Positions 28,616 to 38,382 of a stretch of 64,000 nt of DNA are shown here, piece after piece. Numbering within the stretch: the stretch's first letter is position 1; each line of letters begins with the position of its first letter. The position numbers and the translations under genes are program-made. The stretch is from the NCBI RefSeq assembly GCF_001435295.1, contig NZ_CM003594.1, positions 992,001 to 1,056,000 on the forward strand. Direction: 5' to 3'. The notes under the pieces are model-generated. The model saw only the letters and a program-made list of their open reading frames with translations, had not been told where the DNA came from and did no database searches. The stretch comes from Psychrobacter sp. P11F6 (GTDB lineage Bacteria > Pseudomonadota > Gammaproteobacteria > Pseudomonadales > Moraxellaceae).

Positions 28616-28637
28616 GCATCTGTTAGATATTAGTAGA

Positions 28638-28665
28638 TCGCCAAGGTGATTGTTCAGCTTGGCGA
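28638..28665. repeat. 8-bp inverted repeat before lpxD
   Basis: TCGCCAAG (28638-28645) pairs with CTTGGCGA (28658-28665) across a 12-nt loop, 38 bp before the lpxD start. It is the second hairpin in the bamA-lpxD spacer. Confidence 0.5.
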
Positions 28666-28703
28666 TTGTCTTATTCATAACAATATTTATATTAATAGTC
28701 ACT

Positions 28704-29720
28704 ATGATAACGATTGAGCAACTTATCACTCGGATTGAGCAGCGTCAGCCCATTACCAATAAGGCTGAAATCAGCGCTAAACAGTTACGTCAAAAATTCA
28801 GTAGTATTGGTAGTTTGACCACGGCTGGTCATAATCAGTTAAGCTTTTTGGCCGATCCTCATTATATTTCTAGTCTGGCTATCAGCGAGGCAGGGGCTGT
28901 ATTGGTTACTGCAGAATATCGCGACCAAGTGCCCTCCACAGCGATAGCGTTAGTCGTCGCAAGCCCATACTTAGCTTATGCTGGAGCTAGCCAGTTGTTT
29001 GCTCGTGAGTCACTGTCTGGTGGTATTCATCCTAGCGCTGTGATTGCTGATAGTGCTGTCATTGGTGAGCAGGTGAATATCGGACCTTTTTGTGTGATTG
29101 CCGATTATGTGCAAATTGGTGCGCGTAGCTCACTTGCGGCGCATGTGGTGATCGAAGAAAATACGACTATTGGTACTGATGGTGTTATCAAATCACAAGT
29201 GGTGATTGGGCATGATTGTGTCATTGGTGATCATGTGAGGTTACACGCGGGTGTCAGTGTGGGTGCAGAAGGTTTTGGTTTCGCACCAACCAAAGATCCT
29301 AGTACCAGTGGCTGGGAGCGTATTGCTCAGTTAGGACGGGTCGTAATTGGCAACCATGTGCGAATTGGTAGTCAAACTTGCATTGACCGAGGTGCCATTG
29401 ATGATACGATCATTGGCAATCACGTTATTATTGATAATTTGGTACAAGTTGCTCATAACGTGCGTATCGGTGATGGCACAGCCATCGCGGCTCAAACGGG
29501 TATCGCGGGCAGTACTAGTATCGGCAAGCGCTGTATTATTGGCGGTGCGGTCGGTATCACAGGTCATATCGAGATTACAGATGATGTCACTTTATCTGGG
29601 ATGACCATGGTAACCAAATCTATCAAAACCGCTGGTTCATACTCCTCTGGAACGGCTGCTATGCCGACAGCTAACTGGCGACGGGCAGCTGTACGCTTCC
29701 GTCAGCTTGGGCGTGATTAG
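28704..29720 (+). CDS. lpxD: UDP-3-O-(3-hydroxyacyl)glucosamine N-acyltransferase
   Basis: Third step of lipid A synthesis; transfers a hydroxyacyl chain from ACP to the glucosamine nitrogen. An N-terminal uridine-binding domain (about 1-100) is followed by a left-handed beta helix of hexapeptide repeats (IHPSAVI, IGEQVNIGP, IGNHVRIGSQT). HNVRIG carries the probable catalytic His (QVAHNVRI). The upstream extension to 28650 is hydrophobic and starts at a TTG; the ATG at 28704 gives 338 aa, the normal size. fabZ follows after 72 bp. Confidence 0.95.
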   Translation: MITIEQLITRIEQRQPITNKAEISAKQLRQKFSSIGSLTTAGHNQLSFLADPHYISSLAISEAGAVLVTAEYRDQVPSTAIALVVASPYLAYAGASQLFARESLSGGIHPSAVIADSAVIGEQVNIGPFCVIADYVQIGARSSLAAHVVIEENTTIGTDGVIKSQVVIGHDCVIGDHVRLHAGVSVGAEGFGFAPTKDPSTSGWERIAQLGRVVIGNHVRIGSQTCIDRGAIDDTIIGNHVIIDNLVQVAHNVRIGDGTAIAAQTGIAGSTSIGKRCIIGGAVGITGHIEITDDVTLSGMTMVTKSIKTAGSYSSGTAAMPTANWRRAAVRFRQLGRD

Positions 29721-29792
29721 CGCAAATATCAATGCATATATACAAACACAGTAAAATCATAGCGATTTGAAACATAGCAAGGAAGCACCATT

Positions 29793-30302
29793 ATGAGCAG
29801 CACCGATATCGATATTTTGAATGATAAAGAAATGAAAAGCTTAGCTGAGCAAGGTCTTACGCTGCCATTAACTTATCATACGTTAAAGCATTATTTGCCA
29901 CACCGTTATCCTTTTCTTTTAGTAGATAAGATTATTGATTGCACACCTGGTGAGTGCATTACAGGTATTAAGAATGTGACTATCAATGAAGAATTTTTCA
30001 ATGGTCATTTTCCTGATGAGCCGATTATGCCAGGGGTACTCATGGTTGAGTGCATGGCTCAGGTCTCAGGCGTGCTCGGATTTATCAGTGCTGGTCTAAC
30101 CGCAGAAGATGGTTATTTATATCTGTTTGCAGGTGTTGATAAAGTCCGTTTTAAGCGTCGAGTGATTCCTGGTGATCAGCTGACTATCCGTGCTAAAACA
30201 GTGATGCAGAAGCGCGGTATTTATAAATTCGACTGTACTGTACATGTTGACGATGAGTTAGCCGCCAGTGCGCAAATAATGATTGCTCGCCAAGAACAAT
30301 AA
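29793..30302 (+). CDS. fabZ: 3-hydroxyacyl-ACP dehydratase FabZ
   Basis: Hot-dog-fold enzyme that dehydrates 3-hydroxyacyl-ACP in fatty-acid elongation, competing with LpxA/LpxD for the same substrate. The catalytic His and Glu are in NGHFPDEPIMPGVLMVE (His of GHFP, Glu of VECMAQ). PHRYPFLLVDKI near residue 45 is typical. At 169 aa it is slightly longer than most because of a polar N-terminal stretch of about 20 residues. CAAGGAAG precedes the start. Confidence 0.95.
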   Translation: MSSTDIDILNDKEMKSLAEQGLTLPLTYHTLKHYLPHRYPFLLVDKIIDCTPGECITGIKNVTINEEFFNGHFPDEPIMPGVLMVECMAQVSGVLGFISAGLTAEDGYLYLFAGVDKVRFKRRVIPGDQLTIRAKTVMQKRGIYKFDCTVHVDDELAASAQIMIARQEQ

Positions 30303-30333
30303 CGTTTACCAATAGTTATTGTGGCTCGTAGCC

Positions 30334-30372
30334 GACCTAATTCTTTAAACAAAGCATCTAAAGAATTAGGTC
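30334..30372. repeat. perfect 14-bp inverted repeat between fabZ and lpxA
   Basis: GACCTAATTCTTTA (30334-30347) and TAAAGAATTAGGTC (30359-30372) are perfect complements with an 11-nt loop. No T run follows. It lies 32 bp after fabZ and 132 bp before the lpxA start; it could be a transcript-processing or attenuation structure, or a palindromic protein site. Confidence 0.65.
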
Positions 30373-30504
30373 AAAGCGGGTCATAAGCATTATAATTGAC
30401 ACTCGCATTTAACAGCAGAGCCATGCTTAGGTTTTTCCATAAAACTAAATTGGCTGTATTTGTTTTACCATTTACTCGCATCAGATCATACAAAGGCCCA
30501 CATT

Positions 30505-31284
30505 ATGAGTCAGATCCATCCAACAGCACTCATCTCACCGTCCGCCCAAATTGATGAGACTGCTATCATTGGTCCGTATTGTATCGTCGGTGATGAGGTC
30601 ACTATTGGCGCTCACACGGTTCTGCATCGCCATGTAGTTGTTACCAAATTGACTCGTATTGGTCAACACAATGAGTTTTATCAATTTGCGAGCATTGGCG
30701 AAGATCCTCAGGATTTGAAGTATGCTGGTGAGCGTACTTGGCTTGAGATTGGCGATCATAATACCATTCGAGAAGCCTGTAGTTTACACCGCGGCACCGC
30801 ACAAGATAGTGAGCTCACTAAAATAGGTAGCCATAATCTACTGATGGTGAACACTCATGTGGCTCATGATTGTGTGATTGGCGATCATAATGTATTGGCC
30901 AACAATGTTGGCGTTGCAGGGCATGTGACTATTGGTAATCACACGATTATTGGCGGTAATTCAGGTATTCATCAGTTTTGTACGGTTGATGACTATAGCT
31001 TGATTGGGGGCGCAAGTCTGATTCTAAAAGATGTAGCTGCCTTTACCATGGTATCTGGTAATCCAGCAACGACTCATGGTCTCAATGTGGAAGGCATGCG
31101 TCGTAAAGGATGGTCAAAAGAGACAATTGAGGTATTGCGTCAAGCTTATCGTATGATTTTTAGATCTGGTCTGACGACCGTGCAAGCGCTTGAGGTTTTG
31201 AATAATGAGCTGCTACCAAAAGAGCCGAAAATCCAGTTGCTCATTGATTCACTACAAAAAAGTCGTCGTGGTGTGGTGCGCTAG
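30505..31284 (+). CDS. lpxA: UDP-N-acetylglucosamine 3-O-acyltransferase
   Basis: First enzyme of lipid A synthesis. A left-handed beta helix of hexapeptide repeats (IHPTALI, IGPYCIVG, IGAHTVLH) fills residues 3-190; the catalytic His is expected in NTHVAHDCVIG. A helical C-terminal domain follows. I chose the ATG at 30505 (MSQIHPTA), giving 259 aa as expected; the upstream extension to 30460 has no family match. lpxB, next in enteric bacteria, is not adjacent here; a terminator follows instead. Confidence 0.95.
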   Translation: MSQIHPTALISPSAQIDETAIIGPYCIVGDEVTIGAHTVLHRHVVVTKLTRIGQHNEFYQFASIGEDPQDLKYAGERTWLEIGDHNTIREACSLHRGTAQDSELTKIGSHNLLMVNTHVAHDCVIGDHNVLANNVGVAGHVTIGNHTIIGGNSGIHQFCTVDDYSLIGGASLILKDVAAFTMVSGNPATTHGLNVEGMRRKGWSKETIEVLRQAYRMIFRSGLTTVQALEVLNNELLPKEPKIQLLIDSLQKSRRGVVR

Positions 31285-31371
31285 AACGGCGATTGGCTTT
31301 TACTTAAGATCATATATAGTATGCATTCATTAATTAGCCAAACTCTTGTCAGTTATAGATAAAATTACCAG

Positions 31372-31401
31372 AAGCCATAACCATTTGTTATGGCTTTTTA
31401 T
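31372..31401 (+). terminator. terminator after lpxA
   Basis: A 10-bp perfect stem (31372-31381 with 31387-31396) with a 5-nt loop and following T residues. The remainder of the 310-bp gap before the NSS gene shows no gene; TTTAC/GTAAA dyads near 31450-31465 are the only other structure. Confidence 0.75.
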
Positions 31402-31594
31402 GTTTATGAGCGCTTGACTTTTTTGGTGGCTTAGCAGAAACTGAGCCTTTACGATATTGTAAACAATTCTTTCTTAATGTTGCTGGACGCCTCACATTGA
31501 GGTGTTTATTGAATAGCCTGATATTTCTCATGGCTATTTATGATAATCAAGGAAGATTATCAGTGATGTTAATTGAAGCACGAGGACGGAAAAA

Positions 31595-32947
31595 ATGGCT
31601 ATTAATAAACAAGAACATGCACAGTGGAGCTCAAGTTTTGGCTTCGTATTGGCAGCGGTTGGTTCAGCAGTTGGTTTGGGAAACATATGGAAGTTTCCTT
31701 ATATGGTCGGTGAAAGCGGTGGTTCAGCTTTCGTTATCGCTTATTTATTCTGTATCGCGCTGGTAGGTTTTCCGATTCTAGTCGCTGAATGGCTGATTGG
31801 TCGCCGTGGGCAAAAGAACCCAGTCAACACTTTTGCGGATGTTGCAGCAAGTGAAGGTAAGTCGCGCAGTTGGGGCGTCATTGGCGCGTCAGGTATTTTA
31901 GGTGGTTTCTTAATTCTATCGTTTTATAGTGTGATTGGCGGTTGGGCACTCAACTATATTACTAAAGCAGGTACAGGCAGTTTTATTGGTCAAGACAGTG
32001 ATTCTATTGCTGCGACCTTTGATGCTATGTTGGCTTCAGCAGGGACGTTGACGATTTGGCATACCGTGTTTATGGCTATTACTGCTTTGATTGTCGGTAT
32101 TGGTGTGACCAAAGGTATCGAAACTACGGCTAAAGTTTTAATGCCACTACTCGGCGTGATTTTGTTCGTCATCGTTGGTTATAACATGATTAATGGTGGT
32201 TTTGGCGAAGCAGTGGCTTATCTATTTACACCAGATCTTAGCAAGTTGACTGGCGATGTGATGCTTGCAGCATTGGGTCATGCCTTCTTCACTCTATCTA
32301 TTGGTATGGGTATTATGATTGCTTATGGCTCATATTTGGGTCGTGAAGTGAACTTACTAAAAACCGCCCGTACCGTTGTAATTTTAGATACGGTTATTGC
32401 CTTGGCTGCTGGTCTAGCAATCTTCCCAATCATCTTTAGCAATGGTCTAGACCCTGCTTCAGGCCCTGGTCTTATCTTTGTCAGCCTACCGATCGCTTTT
32501 GGTAGCATGGGTGCAGGGACGATCATTGGTACATTGTTCTTCTTACTTATTACTTTTGCTGCTATTACCTCATCAATCTCATTGCTTGAGCCAACCGTTG
32601 AGTTTTTAGAAGAACGTACACCGATGAGTCGTACGGTATCAACCATCGTTGCCAGTACGGTGATTTGGCTATTAGGCGTTGCGGCACTACTATCATTTAA
32701 CCTATGGTCTGACTTTACTATCATGGGTAATGGCATCTTTGATGCATTGGATAAAATTACTAGTAAATTTCTTCTCCCTCTAACTGGTCTTGCTGCAATT
32801 ATTTTCGTTGGTTGGCAAATGGATCAACGCAGTATTCAGCAAGAGCTTGGTCTGTCTAATGGTGCATGGCAATTATGGCAAATCATTGCTAAGTTTGTAG
32901 CACCAATTGCCGTGCTCGTGGTATTTGTAACCTCGTTAATGGGCTAG
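31595..32947 (+). CDS. sodium-dependent transporter, NSS/SNF family
   Basis: A LeuT-fold symporter of 450 aa with about eleven membrane spans, coupling Na+ entry to uptake of an amino acid or related solute. TM1 has the family motif AAVGSAVGLGNIWKFP, whose backbone builds both Na+ sites; TM6-like FFTLSIGMGIMIAYGSY is also present. The substrate cannot be predicted. Eleven rather than twelve spans is common among bacterial members such as MhsT. GAGGACGG precedes the ATG. It ends at a shared bidirectional terminator. Confidence 0.92.
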   Translation: MAINKQEHAQWSSSFGFVLAAVGSAVGLGNIWKFPYMVGESGGSAFVIAYLFCIALVGFPILVAEWLIGRRGQKNPVNTFADVAASEGKSRSWGVIGASGILGGFLILSFYSVIGGWALNYITKAGTGSFIGQDSDSIAATFDAMLASAGTLTIWHTVFMAITALIVGIGVTKGIETTAKVLMPLLGVILFVIVGYNMINGGFGEAVAYLFTPDLSKLTGDVMLAALGHAFFTLSIGMGIMIAYGSYLGREVNLLKTARTVVILDTVIALAAGLAIFPIIFSNGLDPASGPGLIFVSLPIAFGSMGAGTIIGTLFFLLITFAAITSSISLLEPTVEFLEERTPMSRTVSTIVASTVIWLLGVAALLSFNLWSDFTIMGNGIFDALDKITSKFLLPLTGLAAIIFVGWQMDQRSIQQELGLSNGAWQLWQIIAKFVAPIAVLVVFVTSLMG

Positions 32948-32982
32948 TACTGATTAACTAGAAATAATAAAAGCAACACACT

Positions 32983-33016
32983 AAAAAGGGCTTAAGATAA
33001 TTCTTAAGCCCTTTTT
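32983..33016. terminator. bidirectional terminator between the NSS gene and tgt
   Basis: A perfect 14-bp stem (32983-32996 with 33003-33016) with A-run on one side and T-run on the other, so it can terminate both converging genes. Confidence 0.9.
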
Positions 33017-33043
33017 ATAGCTATGACAATGGCAAAAATATGA

Positions 33044-34228
<1,185 letters not shown>

Positions 34229-34431
34229 CTAATTATAGCATTGTTAGCAGTTTTTTTGGACATGGATGTTTATGAGGTATTGATATATCTGACAAATATG
34301 TCTTTTGGTTAATAGTATTTTGTCATAACCAAAAGACACAGACAGTGCTTATGAGTAGTTGGTAAAGTAGAAATCATAATGGCGAGACAGTAACCATTGC
34401 TAAGCGATGTTTTAACTGCTGGAGACATACT

Positions 34432-35082
34432 ATGAAAAAGGCAACCTACTTATTATTAAGTGGTTCATTATTAACCTCAGGAGCAGCTATGGCGACCGAA
34501 GAGCCGAATTATACAGTGTTGTCGCAAATGGATGACTTTGAGCTGCGTCGTTACGATAAGCAGCTAGTAGCGCAAACGTTGGTAAGTGGTGACCAAGACT
34601 CAGCGAGTCGCGAAGGGTTTAAAGTGTTAGCCGACTATATATTTGGCAATAATACAGCGCCAGCTGGCGGCAGTAGTAAAATTAGCATGACTGCGCCCGT
34701 TACGATGCAGCCCAATAACAAAAAGAGTGATAGCGAATCACAAAAAATTGCGATGACAGCACCAGTAAGCATGCAGCAAGACGATGGTAAGTGGCGTGTA
34801 CAATTTACTATGCCCAGTAAATACACGATGCAAACACTGCCAAAGCCAAATAATCCAAACATCACGATTACCGAGGTGCCAGCACAGACGTATGGTGTGA
34901 TTAAGTTTTCAGGGTTAGCAGGCAGTAAAAAAGTAGCGACTAAAACGGAAGAGCTACAATTTTGGATGCAAACCCAAAATTTGACTATAACGGGCGAGCC
35001 TGAACTGGCACGTTATAATCCGCCTTGGACGCTGCCTTTTTTGCGCCGTAATGAAGTGATGATTGCTTACAAGCCAAAGTAA
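34432..35082 (+). CDS. SOUL-family heme-binding-type protein, exported
   Basis: A 216-residue SOUL/HBP domain protein. Residues 1-21 form a signal peptide (MKKATYLLL, core, AAMA), so the domain is periplasmic or outer-membrane associated. SOUL landmarks are YTVLSQMDDFELRRYDKQL, SMTAPVTM, AMTAPVSM and RRNEVMIAYKPK. SOUL proteins bind heme in animals, but heme binding is not established for bacterial members. GGAG lies upstream. A bidirectional terminator follows. Confidence 0.85.
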   Translation: MKKATYLLLSGSLLTSGAAMATEEPNYTVLSQMDDFELRRYDKQLVAQTLVSGDQDSASREGFKVLADYIFGNNTAPAGGSSKISMTAPVTMQPNNKKSDSESQKIAMTAPVSMQQDDGKWRVQFTMPSKYTMQTLPKPNNPNITITEVPAQTYGVIKFSGLAGSKKVATKTEELQFWMQTQNLTITGEPELARYNPPWTLPFLRRNEVMIAYKPK

Positions 35083-35193
35083 TACTAGCCTCAAAGTATA
35101 AGATGAGCGTTGTCACATTTGCTGAGCTTATTATAAGTAGGACTTGCATTTGTTTGCCGTGCTATTCAAATTTTTGGAAGTGGCATGCCCATA

Positions 35194-35222
35194 AAAAAAG
35201 ACAGCATTTGCTGTCTTTTTTG
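35194..35222. terminator. bidirectional terminator between the SOUL gene and asd
   Basis: A perfect hairpin (AAAAAAGACAGCA with TGCTGTCTTTTTT) with a two-nt loop; both strands end in a T run. Confidence 0.9.
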
Positions 35223-35246
35223 TACTGACTTTTTAAGAAAATAAAC

Positions 35247-36380
35247 TTAGTCTTTTTGCTCACGGATGATATTCAGCATACGACGTAGCGGCTCGGCTGC
35301 ACCCCATAATAGTTGATCACCAACGGTAAATGCGCCTAGATACTCAGGGCCCATATTGAGCTTACGCAAGCGACCTAGTGCAACTGTCAATGTACCAGTC
35401 ACGGCTACTGGCGTTAAGCGGTTCATAGTCGCTTCTTTGTCGTCTTCGACCAAGTCCAACCACTCATTGCCGCTGTTTTTAAGTGCTGCTTCGATTTCTT
35501 CTAGCGGAATGTCTTTTTTGAGCTTGATGGTAAGGCCTTGCGCATGACAGCGCATCGCGCCAACGCGCACACACATGCCATCGATAGCAATCTTATCAGC
35601 TTCTGCGTTACCAAGGATTTTATTGGTCTCGACGCCGCCTTTCCATTCTTCCTTGGATTGCTTGTTTTCTAACTGAACATCGATATAGGGGATCAAGCTA
35701 CCTGCTAATGGCACACCAAAGTACTGTTTAGGAAAGTCATCTGAGCGCTGAGTCTGAGCGATTTTTTTATCAATCTCAAGGATGGCGCTGGCAGGATCAG
35801 CCAACTCGTCTTTGACCGCATCGTGTAGCACGCCCATGCCAGCGATTAATTCGCGCATGTTGTTAGCACCAGAACCACTAGCAGCCTGATAAGTCATGGC
35901 GCTGACCCATTCTACCCAGCCTTTATTAAACAGCTCACCAATCGCCATGAGCATCAATGACACGGTACAGTTACCACCGATAAAGTCTTTTTTGCCATTG
36001 GCTAGGGCGCTGTCAATAACGGCGCGATTGACTGGATCGAGAATGATGATGCTGTCATCTTCCATTCGCAAGGTGCTTGCCGCATCAATCCAGTAGCCAT
36101 TCCAGCCACTATCACGTAGCGGTTGATGGACTTGCGAAGTATAGTCGCCGCCTTGGCAGGTAATGATGACATTACAAGCAGCTAGCGCGTCAATATCATG
36201 AGCATCTTTTAATTGGCCGGTATGAATACCATCAAGGCTTGGGGCATCACCACCTGCGTTGCTGGTTGAGAAAAACACGGGTGTAATACCGTCAAAATCT
36301 TTTTCCTCAGTCATACGTTGTATTAATACTGAACCGACCATGCCGCGCCAGCCTACCAAGCCTACTGTTAAATTACTCAT
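35247..36380 (-). CDS. asd: aspartate-semialdehyde dehydrogenase
   Basis: Reduces aspartyl phosphate to aspartate semialdehyde, the entry to lysine, DAP, threonine and methionine synthesis. The NADP loop is [11 protein letters not shown]; the catalytic Cys is in [10 protein letters not shown]. It resembles the E. coli (gram-negative) Asd class. I chose the ATG at 36380 ([11 protein letters not shown]), with AAGGA upstream, over the in-frame TTG at 36389. The 380-bp region upstream, divergent to the EEP gene, shows no clear riboswitch or gene. Confidence 0.95.
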   Translation of the reverse strand: MSNLTVGLVGWRGMVGSVLIQRMTEEKDFDGITPVFFSTSNAGGDAPSLDGIHTGQLKDAHDIDALAACNVIITCQGGDYTSQVHQPLRDSGWNGYWIDAASTLRMEDDSIIILDPVNRAVIDSALANGKKDFIGGNCTVSLMLMAIGELFNKGWVEWVSAMTYQAASGSGANNMRELIAGMGVLHDAVKDELADPASAILEIDKKIAQTQRSDDFPKQYFGVPLAGSLIPYIDVQLENKQSKEEWKGGVETNKILGNAEADKIAIDGMCVRVGAMRCHAQGLTIKLKKDIPLEEIEAALKNSGNEWLDLVEDDKEATMNRLTPVAVTGTLTVALGRLRKLNMGPEYLGAFTVGDQLLWGAAEPLRRMLNIIREQKD

Positions 36381-36762
36381 GAAACTCAATCCTTTTTACC
36401 ATAAATTGTTGCATTGCCAGCCGATAACAATGCCGTGAATAGCCATAAAAAGCAAGGCGTTTTGGCCGTTTTTAGTGGTTTTTCATACACTATTAATGAT
36501 GTTCAGTATAACTTTAAGTTATTAACCTAATGGCGATAGTATCGACGCCTCACTCGCCACAAATAGATAGCCCTAAAAATAAGTTCGTCCATAGTACCCG
36601 TTATGGTGGGCGAATTAAAAGTGTAATGTTTTATAGCGGTTAACGAATAATCCATGCTCATTAGTAGGCGATAACCTTCTGAAATGCTAAAGTAAACAGC
36701 TAACGTCAGTTCAGTTAAAACCATGGCGATATTCATCATTTAATAGACGGCTAATACATACT

Positions 36763-37887
36763 ATGGATCTCTCACTATTATATTACAGCATACAGTGGCT
36801 AGCAGGGTTCATTGCATTTGTGACGATTTGGGGCTGGATACCACTGGATAATTGGTGGGTGCGCGGTGTTGAATTTCCGCGTATTCAGATCATGGTGTTG
36901 GGTGTCATCGCTTGGATTGGTATGCTGATTTTTTGGTCAGAGTGGCAGCTGGGACAGTGGCTGTTATTTATCGTCTTAAGCATTACATTAGCCTTTCAGC
37001 TCAGGATGGTATTGCCTTATACCAAGCTATGGAAAAAAGAAGTTCAAAAGGCAAAAGACAAGCCAGAAGGGCAGGTGCATCAACTAAAAATAATGGTATC
37101 AAACGTACTAACGCCCAATGATGACACCCAAAAACTGGTGGATTTGGTGAAGCAAAGACAGCCTGATATTTTAATTACGCTAGAGAGTGATGACAAATGG
37201 GAAAAAGCACTGTATCAAATCGAGGCTGATTATCCTTACACCGTGAAAGTGCCACTAGACAATCTATATGGGATGCATCTTTATTCTAAGCTTGAGCTGA
37301 TTGATCCTGAAGTTAAGTACTTGATGATTGATGACATACCTTCTATTCATGCCCAACTGCGCCTGCAAAGTGGTCGCGTGATTTGGTTGTATTGCTTGCA
37401 TCCCATGCCGCCAAGCCCGACGGAAGCGGATAAGTCTACTACCCGCGATGCTGAGCTATTGATGGTTGGCAAACACATCAAAGAAAACAAGCAAACGGCG
37501 ATATTGGCAGGCGACCTCAATGATGTAGCATGGTCAAAGACGACTCGACGCTTTCAACGTATCTCAGGATTGTTGGATCCGCGTATTGGTCGACATTTTA
37601 TCAATACGTTTCATGTCAGCTATCCATTTTTACGTTGGGCGCTTGATCACATTTTCCATAGTGCTTGCTTTACGGTAGTGGATATTCGGCGTATGCCTTC
37701 GATAGGCTCGGATCACTTTCCTGTTATGACGACTTTACAATACGAACCAGAAGAGGAGAGCAATCAAGCGCAAAATGCCCCTACTGCAGAAGCGGAAGAT
37801 ATTGAAGAGACCGATCATAAAATAATAGAAGGTAAAAAAGAAGGTGAAAAAGTCTCAAAGGAACATGCAGAAGAGCAGAGAAGTTAG
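36763..37887 (+). CDS. membrane-anchored endonuclease/exonuclease/phosphatase-fold protein
   Basis: A 374-residue protein with three N-terminal membrane spans (about 4-24, 41-57, 64-82) and a DNase I/EEP-type catalytic domain (about 105-330). Catalytic motifs are visible: LITLES (metal Glu), LHPMPPSP, AGDLNDVAW (metal Asp and Asn), LDHIF and GSDHFPV. The domain faces the periplasm if the spans follow the positive-inside rule. The last 45 residues are Glu/Lys-rich and disordered. The substrate (nucleic acid or phospholipid) cannot be told from sequence. Confidence 0.85.
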   Translation: MDLSLLYYSIQWLAGFIAFVTIWGWIPLDNWWVRGVEFPRIQIMVLGVIAWIGMLIFWSEWQLGQWLLFIVLSITLAFQLRMVLPYTKLWKKEVQKAKDKPEGQVHQLKIMVSNVLTPNDDTQKLVDLVKQRQPDILITLESDDKWEKALYQIEADYPYTVKVPLDNLYGMHLYSKLELIDPEVKYLMIDDIPSIHAQLRLQSGRVIWLYCLHPMPPSPTEADKSTTRDAELLMVGKHIKENKQTAILAGDLNDVAWSKTTRRFQRISGLLDPRIGRHFINTFHVSYPFLRWALDHIFHSACFTVVDIRRMPSIGSDHFPVMTTLQYEPEEESNQAQNAPTAEAEDIEETDHKIIEGKKEGEKVSKEHAEEQRS

Positions 37888-37935
37888 GGTTGATAGCCTG
37901 CCAATACTATAGCCATCGTATGATGCAATGTTAAA

Positions 37936-37981
37936 AGAGGCTGTAAGCATATGCTTACGTTAAATAAGGTCTTTAGCCTCT
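37936..37981. repeat. nested palindrome in the spacer after the EEP gene
   Basis: An outer stem AGAGGCT/AGCCTCT (37936-37942 with 37975-37981) encloses a 16-bp perfect palindrome GTAAGCATATGCTTAC (37943-37958). It starts 49 bp after the EEP stop; no T run follows. Confidence 0.55.
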
Positions 37982-38050
37982 AGTCGCATTAAACTGATTA
38001 CCCTACAATACCTGCATCAACACAAGGATACGCATGGATGCAGTGTTGAG

Positions 38051-38099
38051 ACAGTATCAATAAAAGCACAGGTCAGCCCGCTGTCTTATAGGATACTGT
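38051..38099. repeat. 8-bp inverted repeat in the same spacer
   Basis: ACAGTATC (38051-38058) and GATACTGT (38092-38099) with 33 nt between; a small TGACT/AGTCA stem follows at about 38103-38119. Confidence 0.4.
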
Positions 38100-38156
38100 T
38101 TATGACTTAGGATGAGTCAGCATGGAAGAAATAATAACAACAATATGAAGCGCCAT

Positions 38157-38192
38157 AGCCCCTAACCAATCGCCCTAGGTTCGGGGCTTTTC
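38157..38192 (+). terminator. candidate terminator on the plus strand
   Basis: AGCCCCTAACC pairs with GGTTCGGGGCT (one internal mismatch) and is followed by TTTTCTTT. It ends the structured spacer that begins near 37930. Confidence 0.65.
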
Positions 38193-38304
38193 TTTGTGTG
38201 TGTAATGCTTACATTTATTTTATTCGATATTCTTGTGTTTGGACATGCTGCAATATATTTGAGATGACCTTCTGATTATTTTTAGCGCATAAATGAACGT
38301 CAAT

Positions 38305-38341
38305 AAAAAAAGGGTACATGCATTAGCATATACCCTTTTTG
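38305..38341 (-). terminator. surA terminator
   Basis: On the minus strand a 10-bp stem (AAAAAGGGTA with TACCCTTTTT) is followed by a T run, 42 bp downstream of the surA stop. Confidence 0.85.
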
Positions 38342-38382
38342 ACAAAGCATTATTAGATTTGACTTATCGATGCCTATATCAG

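Noticed and set aside
36527..36739. A 70-codon frame on the minus strand between asd and the EEP gene
   Set aside because: No ribosome-binding site or recognisable domain, and it lies in AT-rich spacer.
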